Below are positions 1 through 5,879 of a stretch of 6,919 bases of DNA, piece by piece (positions within the stretch are counted from its first letter, which is position 1; each line of letters starts with the position of its first letter). Source of the stretch: Treponema sp. (GTDB lineage: Bacteria; Spirochaetota; Spirochaetia; Treponematales; Breznakiellaceae). A program made the position numbers and the translations under genes. The stretch spans positions 1 through 6,919 of the forward strand of contig JAISFT010000083.1 of NCBI GenBank assembly GCA_031263435.1. Reading direction: 5' to 3'. The notes beneath the pieces were generated by a model. That model was not told the DNA's origin. It saw only the letters and a list, made by a program, of their open reading frames with translations, and made no database searches.

Positions 1-1086
1 ATCGGGCCCGATATTGATACGGTGGAGGCGGGCAGTAAGTTTCCCGTCGGCTATATCGTGGAAGTGGCGGGCAAAAACATGCAGAGCGACTTCGAGCCGG
101 TATTCGAGCGGCGTTTTCACAACTTCCTCAACTGCCCCGAAGGGGTTATGCATACCGGCCAGCGGGACCTGATCCGCATACGGGTCAGCAAGACCGCGTT
201 TGAGGCGGGCTTCAGGCTCCGGCACATAGGGGAGATCCTTTACGCCAAAGTGAAGAGCGACTACGAAAGCGTGGTGGATAAGTGCCAGGTGAAGATCTAC
301 ACCAAACCCGAAGATCTCAAACAACTGCGGGCCGAGGCGAACAAGGTATACGATACCCGGGACGCCCGTCTGCTCTCCCTCACCGACGAAAGCGTGCCGG
401 TGTTCTACAACTGCATACTCTGCCAGTCCTTTTCGCCGGCCCATGTTTGCGTGGTTACCCCCGAAAGGCTGGGACTCTGCGGCGCGGTCTCCTGGCTGGA
501 CGCCAAGGCCACCAACGAGCTTGACCCGTCGGGCCCCTGCCAGGTGGTTACCAAGGAACGGGTGGTGGACGAAAACATCGGGATATGGGAAGATGTGAAT
601 GAATCGGTGCAGGCCGCCAGCCATGGTTCCCTCCAGCAGGTGACCCTCTACTCCATCATGGTGGACCCCATGACAAGCTGCGGCTGTTTCGAGTGCATCT
701 GTGGTATAGAACCCATGAGCAGCGGCGTCGTGATTGTGAACCGTGAACATACGGGTATGACCCCCCTGGGCATGACCTTTTCGGAAATGGCGTCCATGAC
801 CGGGGGCGGCGTCCAGACGCCGGGTTTTATGGGACACGGGAAGCATTTCATCGCGTCCAAGAAATTTATGAAAGCCGACGGCGGGCCGCGCCGTATCGTG
901 TGGATGCCCAAGGCCCTGAAAGAGCTGGTCGGGCCGCGGCTCAACAAGACCGCTCAAGAGCTGTTCGGTATTGAAAACTTTTCCGACATGATCGCCGACG
1001 AAACCGTCGCCGAGGATGTGGAAACCCTTGCCGCCTATTTGGGCGAAAAAGGCCATCCCGTTTTGGAGATGGAACCCTTATTATAA
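1..1086 (+). CDS. acsB: Acetyl-CoA synthase (CODH/ACS beta subunit), 3' part, start outside window
   Basis: This subunit makes acetyl-CoA from CO, CoA and the methyl group of the corrinoid iron-sulfur protein at the nickel-containing A-cluster in the cytoplasm. The frame is open from base 1, so the gene is cut by the window edge; 361 codons are visible. The A-cluster ligands are all present: Cys at window codons 138, 141, 150 and 160 (NCILC, then HVC, then GLC), and the Cys-Gly-Cys motif at codons 227 and 229 (SCGCFEC). These spacings match Cys506, 509, 518, 528, 595 and 597 of the Moorella enzyme with a constant offset of 368. The end also coincides with the 729-residue family length, so the segment appears to have no insertions or deletions relative to it. 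The conserved GGGVQTPGFMGHGK stretch follows. The GTG at base 22 is an internal codon, not the start. acsD follows after 11 bases. Confidence 0.97.
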   Translation: MGPDIDTVEAGSKFPVGYIVEVAGKNMQSDFEPVFERRFHNFLNCPEGVMHTGQRDLIRIRVSKTAFEAGFRLRHIGEILYAKVKSDYESVVDKCQVKIYTKPEDLKQLRAEANKVYDTRDARLLSLTDESVPVFYNCILCQSFSPAHVCVVTPERLGLCGAVSWLDAKATNELDPSGPCQVVTKERVVDENIGIWEDVNESVQAASHGSLQQVTLYSIMVDPMTSCGCFECICGIEPMSSGVVIVNREHTGMTPLGMTFSEMASMTGGGVQTPGFMGHGKHFIASKKFMKADGGPRRIVWMPKALKELVGPRLNKTAQELFGIENFSDMIADETVAEDVETLAAYLGEKGHPVLEMEPLL

Positions 1087-1097
1087 AGGAGAGACGT

Positions 1098-2039
1098 ATG
1101 CCGTTTAAGAAAACTCTGCAAAAATTTAACGCCGCCATTAAGGAAGTTGAGATCGGCGTTGGGGATAAAGCCCTCAAACTGGGGGGAGAGCAGGTATTAT
1201 CGCTTTACCAATTCGATGGTGAGATCAAAAATCCGCCTGCGGTCGGGGTGGAGATCAGCGATAAGGGGCCCGACCTGAGCGTGCCCGGTATCGCCGCGTT
1301 TTACGCCGGGGCCGGCAGCGTTCCTGACGCCGCTGCCAAAGCCTGCGCCATGCCGGGCGTCAGTTTTGTGAGCATACTGCTGGAAAGCGCGGACCCCAAC
1401 GGCGACAATAAACCGGTGGAAGAGTCCGTGGCCCTGTGCAAGGCTGTTGCGGAAAAGGTAAGCCTGCCCCTGGTAATCCAGGGTTCGGGAAATATGGAAA
1501 AGGACAAAGAGCTCTTTCCCAAAGTGGCCGAGGCCCTTCAGGGTAAAAATGTCCTTCTCCTGTCGGCGAAGGAAGAAAACTACAAGGCCGTTGCCGTCGC
1601 CGCAGTTCAGGCCTATAACCAGAAAATCGGCGCGGAATCTTCGGTAGATATTAATCTGGCGAAACAACTCAACGTGCTGATTTTTCAGATGGGGATCAAC
1701 CCTTCTTCGGTCGTGATGAATGTGGGCAACGCCACGGTGGGTTACGGATTTGAGTACGTGGCCTCCACCATGGAACGCATCAAGCTGGCGGCACTGGCCC
1801 AGAACGACGCCATGCTGCAAATGCCCATCATCACCCCCCTGGGAACCGATGTCTGGTCGGTCAAGGAAAGCATGGCCGGTGAAGAAGACATACCTGAGTG
1901 GGGCCCCCGTGAAGAGCGGGGTATCAATATGGAAGTATCGACCGCGGTTTCGGTCATCGCCGCCGGTTCCAACGCGGTTATTCTGCGCCATCCGCAATCG
2001 GTGGCCGCTGTCGCCGAATTTATTTCGCACTTAATCTAA
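1098..2039 (+). CDS. acsD: Corrinoid iron-sulfur protein, small subunit
   Basis: This is the small subunit of the corrinoid iron-sulfur protein (CFeSP), which carries the methyl group from AcsE to AcsB. It pairs with AcsC and helps hold the cobalamin; it has no metal cluster of its own. The 313-residue length is close to the roughly 320 usual for the family. Family-typical stretches are an N-terminal IGVGDKALKLGGEQVL (residues 19-34), LLESADPNGDNKPVEESV in the middle, DINLAKQLNVLIFQMG, VGYGFEYVASTMERIKLAAL, and a C-terminal VILRHPQSVAAV. They fit a TIM-barrel fold. The ATG is preceded by AGGAG (1087-1091) at a 6-base spacing. The gene lies 11 bases after acsB and 14 before acsC, so it is co-transcribed with both. 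No membrane segment or signal peptide is seen. Confidence 0.97.
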   Translation: MPFKKTLQKFNAAIKEVEIGVGDKALKLGGEQVLSLYQFDGEIKNPPAVGVEISDKGPDLSVPGIAAFYAGAGSVPDAAAKACAMPGVSFVSILLESADPNGDNKPVEESVALCKAVAEKVSLPLVIQGSGNMEKDKELFPKVAEALQGKNVLLLSAKEENYKAVAVAAVQAYNQKIGAESSVDINLAKQLNVLIFQMGINPSSVVMNVGNATVGYGFEYVASTMERIKLAALAQNDAMLQMPIITPLGTDVWSVKESMAGEEDIPEWGPREERGINMEVSTAVSVIAAGSNAVILRHPQSVAAVAEFISHLI

Positions 2040-2053
2040 GGCAGGAGAAAAAC

Positions 2054-3385
2054 ATGGCCCTTAAAGGATTGGATATTTTCAAACTAACCCCCAAGACCAA
2101 CTGCAAGGAATGCGGCAGCCCTACCTGTATGGCCTTTGCCATGAAGGCAGCCCAGGGAACGGTGACCATAGACAAGTGTCCCCACATGAGCGCGGAGGCG
2201 CTTGCAACCCTGGGCGAGGCTTCGGCGCCCCCCATGAAGAGCCTCACCATCGGCGCGGGGGACAAAACCTACACCCTGGGCGGCGAGACCGTGCTTTTCA
2301 GGCATGACAAGACTTTTGCCGCCAAGAGCCTCTACGCGGTTACCGTAAACAGCAAAAATGTTGACGCAAAGATACCGGAGCTTGCCAATGTCGATTACGA
2401 GCGTATCGGCGAGCGCATGTACGTGGAGCTTATCAATGTGGAGTATTCCGGCGACAAGGCCGCCTTCGTGGAAACCGTGAAGAAGGCCCAGGCTGCGGGC
2501 CGTACCCTGATTCTTGAGGTTAGCGATATTGACGCAGCCAGGGCGGCTCTGGACATTTGCAAGGCGGATAAACCGGTGCTGAACGGCGCCAACGCGTCGA
2601 ACTACAAGGAGATGAGCGCTCTGGCTGTTGAAGCCGGCGTGGTCCTCGGCGTCGGCGGCGCGAATCTGGACGCCATATATGACACCGTGAAGGACCTTGA
2701 AGCTCTGGGCAATAAAAACATCATCATAGACACCGGTTCTGTTTCCGTGAAAGAAGCCTTTGCCAACGCGGTCCAACTCCGGCGGGCCGCCCTCAAGGAC
2801 GGCGACCGGAGCGCGGGTTACCCTTCAATTATAAACGCGGCGAAACTTGCGCCGGGCAACAGGATTCAGCAGACGGCGCTGGCTTCCCTTTTCACCATGA
2901 AGTACGGTTCCGTCATCGTGATGGAAGGCATGACCTATGCCCAGGCCCTGCCGCTTTACGGCCTCAGACAGAACATCTTCACCGATCCCCAGAAGCCCAT
3001 GAAGGTGGAACCCGGCATCTACCCCATCAACGGTGCGGACGCGGATGCCCCCTGCGCCACCACCGTGGACTTCGCGCTCACCTACTTCATTGTCTCAGGC
3101 GAAATCGAGCGTTCCGGTATCCCCGTGAACCTCCTGATATCCGATGCCGGCGGCTATTCGGTGCTGACCGCCTGGGCTGCGGGAAAACTTTCGGCGTCCT
3201 CCATGGCAAAGTTCATCAAAGAGCAGGGCGTTGAGAGCAAGCTCAAAAGCCGCAGCCTCATAATTCCCGGCAAAGTGGCGGTCCTAAAGGGCGAGCTTGA
3301 GGAGAGCCTTCCGGGCTGGAAGATCGTCGTGGCCCCCAATGAAGCGGTGGGGATCGTTAAATTTTTGAAAGAAAATCAGTTTTAG
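2054..3385 (+). CDS. acsC: Corrinoid iron-sulfur protein, large subunit
   Basis: The large CFeSP subunit binds the cobalamin that is methylated by AcsE and demethylated by AcsB. Its [4Fe-4S] cluster serves to re-reduce cobalamin oxidised to Co(II). The N-terminal domain has the four cluster cysteines at residues 17, 20, 25 and 42 (CKECGSPTC, then KCPH), the same numbering as in the Moorella protein. A TIM-barrel domain follows, opening with IGAGDKTYTLGGETVL (66-81). The C-terminal cobalamin-binding domain includes SDAGGYSVLTAWAAGKL (Asp at 364) and a terminal LIIPGKVAVLKGELEESLPGW stretch. As in the family, no B12-binding DxHxxG motif is apparent there. The 443 residues match the usual length of about 446. 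AGGAG (2043-2047) stands 6 bases before the ATG; the stop is TAG. acsE starts 27 bases later. Confidence 0.98.
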   Translation: MALKGLDIFKLTPKTNCKECGSPTCMAFAMKAAQGTVTIDKCPHMSAEALATLGEASAPPMKSLTIGAGDKTYTLGGETVLFRHDKTFAAKSLYAVTVNSKNVDAKIPELANVDYERIGERMYVELINVEYSGDKAAFVETVKKAQAAGRTLILEVSDIDAARAALDICKADKPVLNGANASNYKEMSALAVEAGVVLGVGGANLDAIYDTVKDLEALGNKNIIIDTGSVSVKEAFANAVQLRRAALKDGDRSAGYPSIINAAKLAPGNRIQQTALASLFTMKYGSVIVMEGMTYAQALPLYGLRQNIFTDPQKPMKVEPGIYPINGADADAPCATTVDFALTYFIVSGEIERSGIPVNLLISDAGGYSVLTAWAAGKLSASSMAKFIKEQGVESKLKSRSLIIPGKVAVLKGELEESLPGWKIVVAPNEAVGIVKFLKENQF

Positions 3386-3401
3386 AATAACCAGAATAAA
3401 C

Positions 3402-3406
3402 GGAGG
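3402..3406 (+). promoter_or_regulatory. Ribosome-binding site that decides the acsE start
   Basis: GGAGG directly touches the upstream ATG (3407) but stands 6 bases before the ATG at 3413. The 6-base spacing equals that of the other clear sites in this operon, so it selects 3413 and drops the first two codons of the longer frame. Confidence 0.7.
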
Positions 3407-3412
3407 ATGAAC

Positions 3413-4198
3413 ATGGAAAAATTTATTGTAATAGGCGAGCGTATACACTGTATATCGCCGGTCATACGGGCGGCTATGGAGAAGATGGACGGCGAGCCCA
3501 TCCTCAAACGGGCGCGGGAACAATTAGCGGGGGGCGCGACCTACCTTGACGTGAACATAGGTCCTGCCGAGAGGAACGGCGAGGAGCTCATGAAGTGGGC
3601 GGTCAAGCTCATTCAGGAAAGCTGCGACAATGTACCCCTTTGTCTGGACACGGCCAACAAGAAAGCCATTGAGGCGGGGATTTCGGTGTACAACCGCAGT
3701 AACGGCAAACCCATTGTCAATTCGGCGGATGCCGGCGACCGTATCAGCAACATAGACCTGGCTGCCGCTAATGACGCCATTGTCATCACCCTTTGCTCCA
3801 AGGAGGGTGTGCCCGCCAATAACGACGAGCGCATGGTCTACTGTCAGGAGATGCTGGAGCGAGGTCTCTCCCTTGGCCTGGACGCCTTGGATATGTGGTT
3901 TGATCCCCTCACCCTGGTCATTAAGGGTATGCAGGAAAAACAGCTCGAGTACCTGGAATTCATACGCCAGCTCAAGGACATGGGCCTCAATTCCACCGCC
4001 GGTATTTCCAACGCGTCCAACGGTATGCCCAAGGAAATCCGCCCCATCGTGGACTCCACCCTTCTCGCCATGGCCATTGAGAGCGGCCTGACCTCTGCCA
4101 TCGTGAACCCCTGCGACAAGCGGCTCATGGATACGGTGAAAACGGCGTCTATCATCCTGAATCAGACCCTCTACGCCGATTCCTACCTGGAATTGTGA
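3413..4198 (+). CDS. acsE: Methyltetrahydrofolate:CFeSP methyltransferase (MeTr)
   Basis: This enzyme transfers the methyl group of 5-methyltetrahydrofolate to the Co(I) cobalamin of AcsC/AcsD, linking the methyl and carbonyl branches. It is a pterin-binding TIM barrel. From the ATG at 3413 it has 261 residues, close to the 262 of the Moorella protein. Key positions are conserved: VIGERIH at the N-terminus, LDVNIGP (45-51), CLDTAN with Asp79, VNSADA with Asn103, WFDPL with Asp164, and ISNASNG with Asn200. These correspond to Moorella Asp75, Asn96, Asp160 and the catalytic Asn199. The C-terminus ILNQTLYADSYLEL is typical. An in-frame ATG at 3407 directly abuts GGAGG (3402-3406), leaving no spacer, so the ATG at 3413 with a 6-base spacer is the better start. 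The TGA lies inside the ribosome-binding region of the next gene. Confidence 0.96.
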   Translation: MEKFIVIGERIHCISPVIRAAMEKMDGEPILKRAREQLAGGATYLDVNIGPAERNGEELMKWAVKLIQESCDNVPLCLDTANKKAIEAGISVYNRSNGKPIVNSADAGDRISNIDLAAANDAIVITLCSKEGVPANNDERMVYCQEMLERGLSLGLDALDMWFDPLTLVIKGMQEKQLEYLEFIRQLKDMGLNSTAGISNASNGMPKEIRPIVDSTLLAMAIESGLTSAIVNPCDKRLMDTVKTASIILNQTLYADSYLEL

Positions 4199-4200
4199 GG
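4197..4200 (+). promoter_or_regulatory. Ribosome-binding site of the histidine-rich gene, overlapping the acsE stop
   Basis: GAGG overlaps the last two bases of the acsE TGA and lies 6 bases before the ATG at 4207. It supports ATG 4207 over the GTG at 4195, and the overlap suggests that ribosomes ending acsE translation influence initiation of the next gene. Confidence 0.6.
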
Positions 4201-4206
4201 CGTCTC

Positions 4207-4500
4207 ATGCACGACGGCCACGACCACCAATGCTGTCACGATCATGGGCACGGGCATGACCACGCGCATCATCATGAGCATGAGACGGGCGGGGATCCGG
4301 TAAAACTGTTTTCCGTCCTTGAGTTTATGCTTGAACACAACAGGAGCCACACGGATGACCTCGCGGAGTTAGCGCATAAACTCTACCATGCGGGCAACAG
4401 CGCGGCGGCGGATCTCATCGCTGCGGGTGTAAAGGATTTTGAGGCCGGAAACGGCAGGCTTGAGGAAGCCCTCAGGCTTATCAAAACAGGAAACGGGTAA
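4207..4500 (+). CDS. Small histidine-rich protein, probable nickel/cobalt binding
   Basis: This 97-residue protein has two parts. Residues 1-26 are a metal-binding-like tail with 12 histidines in the first 25 residues, mostly as HD/HG/HE repeats, plus an adjacent Cys9-Cys10 pair. Residues 33-95 look like a helical bundle or hairpin (KLFSVLEFMLEHNRSHTDDL, AELAHKLYHAGNSAAADLI, and a tail ending EEALRLIKTG). No membrane segment or signal peptide is seen, so it is likely cytoplasmic. I do not recognise a characterised family. By analogy with His-rich nickel chaperones such as CooJ and HypB-type tails, nickel storage or delivery to AcsB or CODH is a reasonable inference, supported by the overlapping CooT-like gene downstream; cobalt or zinc are alternatives. 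The start is ATG 4207, which has GAGG 6 bases upstream. A GTG at 4195, overlapping the acsE stop, would add four residues but lacks a good ribosome-binding site. Confidence 0.85.
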   Translation: MHDGHDHQCCHDHGHGHDHAHHHEHETGGDPVKLFSVLEFMLEHNRSHTDDLAELAHKLYHAGNSAAADLIAAGVKDFEAGNGRLEEALRLIKTGNG

Positions 4501-4724
4501 TGTGTCTTTCCACTGTTTATGAACTTGGGACGGGGCGGATGCCGAAAAAACTCTGCGAATATGTCTGCGCCGTCTCTGTTTCGGGGGACGCCATCTCCTT
4601 CACCGACCTTATGGGGAACGAGACACTGTATTCGGGGATAATCAAAAACATAGACCTGACCCGCAACACGATTAGTGTCGCCCAAAGCGAGGGGGTCTTG
4701 CAGGACGCGCGGGAAGCCAGGTAA
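4500..4724 (+). CDS. CooT-like nickel-binding protein
   Basis: This 74-residue protein begins MCLSTVY, the signature of the CooT family (formerly annotated as predicted RNA-binding proteins). Members are about 60-70 residues and fold as a small beta-barrel-like dimer. In Rhodospirillum rubrum CooT, Cys2 binds Ni(II), and the protein is linked to nickel supply for CO dehydrogenase. Cys2 is present here; Cys19 and Cys23 (LCEYVC) are further possible ligands. The body (VSVSGDAISFTDLMGNETLY, then IKNIDLTRNTISV) fits the beta-strand pattern of the family. The last ten or so residues (EGVLQDAREAR) extend past the usual end. The ATG overlaps the previous stop codon by one base (TAATG), implying translational coupling with the histidine-rich protein; AGGA (4488-4491) lies 8 bases upstream. 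Nickel supply to AcsB or CODH is an inference from family and context. Confidence 0.88.
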   Translation: MCLSTVYELGTGRMPKKLCEYVCAVSVSGDAISFTDLMGNETLYSGIIKNIDLTRNTISVAQSEGVLQDAREAR

Positions 4725-4738
4725 AAATTTTAATTCAT

Positions 4739-4742
4739 GAGG
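4739..4742 (+). promoter_or_regulatory. Ribosome-binding site that decides the start of the UroD-superfamily gene
   Basis: GAGG is 6 bases before the ATG at 4749. It lies inside the first codons of the longer reading that would begin at ATG 4737, which itself has only AT-rich sequence in front. This favours the shorter protein starting MTHRERF, which also matches the family's usual N-terminus. Confidence 0.65.
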
Positions 4743-4748
4743 CCCCTT

Positions 4749-5879
4749 ATGACCCACAGGGAACGATTCTATAACGTCGTAAGCCACCGGGAGGCGGATC
4801 GGGTGGTTTATGATCTCTCGGGCTGCCCGCAGACACAAATCGACTATCAGGGAACCCGCGACGCTCTGGGGGCGTATCTCGGATTTACCGGAGCGCCCAG
4901 GGGGGAATTTCCCCTGGACGAACGGATTCTGGAGCGCTTTGATATTGATACCCGAATCGTGGGAGGTATGCCGACTCCCGTAACGGTTCATAACCGCACC
5001 GAAGGAGAAATCCTGTACGATAGTTACGGTATCGGACACCGCTTTGTAAACGGCCACTATGAAATATGTCATAACCCCTTGAAGGATTGTACTATTGATG
5101 AAATGACGGCCTACCCTCTTCCTGACGCCGCCAATCTTGACCGGGCGCTTATCGAAAGATGGGCTTTGCGCGCCCGGTTCCTCCACGAAAACACCGATTA
5201 CGCGATTGTCGCCGAACATCCGGTACTGGGGGTCTTTGAGATAGGCTGCTGGCTTTTCGGTTTTGACGATTACCTCTACCGGCTTGCGGCGGAGCCGGAA
5301 CTGGTCCACGCTTTTTCCCGGCGTATCCTTGATTATCAGAAGGCGGTTATCGATGTGTACTACGGGGCCCTGGGCCGGTATATAGATTGCACGACCAGCG
5401 GGGATGATTTTGGCATGCAGACCGGAACCTTTATGTCCGTGGAGATGTTCAGGGAACTTATCGTCCCTTATTTTTCCGAGCGGATCGCCCATACCAAAAA
5501 ATACACCGGTGCTTTTTACCAGCACCATACCTGCGGCAGCGTCTACGCGCTTATGCCGGATCTGATTGCCTGCGGGATCGATATCCTCAATCCCATACAG
5601 CCGGGAACCTTTATGATGGAACCGGAGCGCCTGAAAAAGGACTACGGGGACCGGCTCACGTTCTGGGGCGGTATAGACACCCAGGATCTGCTGCCCAGGG
5701 GAAGCGCCGACGACGTGCGGAAAACGGTTGCCGCCATTCTCTCCGTCATGGATGACCGGGGCGGCTATATCCTCTCCCCCGCCCATTGCCTGCAACAGGA
5801 TGTCCCTGCCGAAAATATCGCCGCCATCTATCAGGGAGGGCGGGATTACTATAAAACGAGAGGCTGCAAATGCGCATGA
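4749..5879 (+). CDS. Uroporphyrinogen decarboxylase-superfamily protein, possible corrinoid methyltransferase
   Basis: This 376-residue protein belongs to the UroD/MtaA/CmuA superfamily (TIM barrel). It opens MTHRERFYNVVSHREADRV, the usual start of this group. Other marks are SGDDFGMQTGTFMS (Asp219-Asp220), YQHHTCGS, and GGYILSPAHCLQQDVPAENI near the end. His260, Cys262 and Cys347 form an H-x-C-x84-C pattern resembling the zinc site of methylcobamide:CoM methyltransferases such as MtbA (His237, Cys239, Cys316). True UroD enzymes make coproporphyrinogen; this divergent member more likely handles a methyl group and a corrinoid or thiol acceptor. That is inference and the substrate is unknown. 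Start: an ATG at 4737 has no ribosome-binding site, while the in-frame ATG at 4749 has GAGG 6 bases upstream, so 4749 is chosen. The stop overlaps the ROK gene by 10 bases. No corrinoid-binding domain is fused to it. Confidence 0.9.
   Translation: MTHRERFYNVVSHREADRVVYDLSGCPQTQIDYQGTRDALGAYLGFTGAPRGEFPLDERILERFDIDTRIVGGMPTPVTVHNRTEGEILYDSYGIGHRFVNGHYEICHNPLKDCTIDEMTAYPLPDAANLDRALIERWALRARFLHENTDYAIVAEHPVLGVFEIGCWLFGFDDYLYRLAAEPELVHAFSRRILDYQKAVIDVYYGALGRYIDCTTSGDDFGMQTGTFMSVEMFRELIVPYFSERIAHTKKYTGAFYQHHTCGSVYALMPDLIACGIDILNPIQPGTFMMEPERLKKDYGDRLTFWGGIDTQDLLPRGSADDVRKTVAAILSVMDDRGGYILSPAHCLQQDVPAENIAAIYQGGRDYYKTRGCKCA

Noticed and set aside
22..24. GTG as the start of the first gene
   Set aside because: The frame is open to base 1, no ribosome-binding site precedes it, and the A-cluster spacing shows this is residue ~376 of a 729-residue protein.
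1197..2030. Minus-strand open frame of 277 codons under acsD
   Set aside because: It is the antisense shadow of a clear CFeSP subunit, with an artificial His/Arg/Gly-rich composition.
3384..3399. AGAATAA written twice, 2 bases apart, between acsC and acsE
   Set aside because: It is too short and too simple in composition to be called an operator without further evidence.
4722..4748. AT-rich gap before the UroD-like gene as an internal promoter
   Set aside because: The gap is too short, and no -35/-10 pair with proper spacing can be seen; the AT-rich stretch is only about 17 bases.
5425..5615. 12-base direct repeat GGAACCTTTATG within the UroD-like gene
   Set aside because: Both copies encode GTFM in unrelated protein surroundings and look like chance codon reuse; there are no further copies or target-site signs.
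4383..5795. Long open frame on the minus strand, 470 codons
   Set aside because: It runs antisense across three well-supported plus-strand genes, has no recognisable protein motif, and is the sort of frame that GC-rich coding DNA produces on the opposite strand.
4749..5879. Calling this gene hemE (haem biosynthesis)
   Set aside because: The sequence is divergent, carries a His-x-Cys...Cys zinc-like pattern, and no other haem-pathway gene is nearby.
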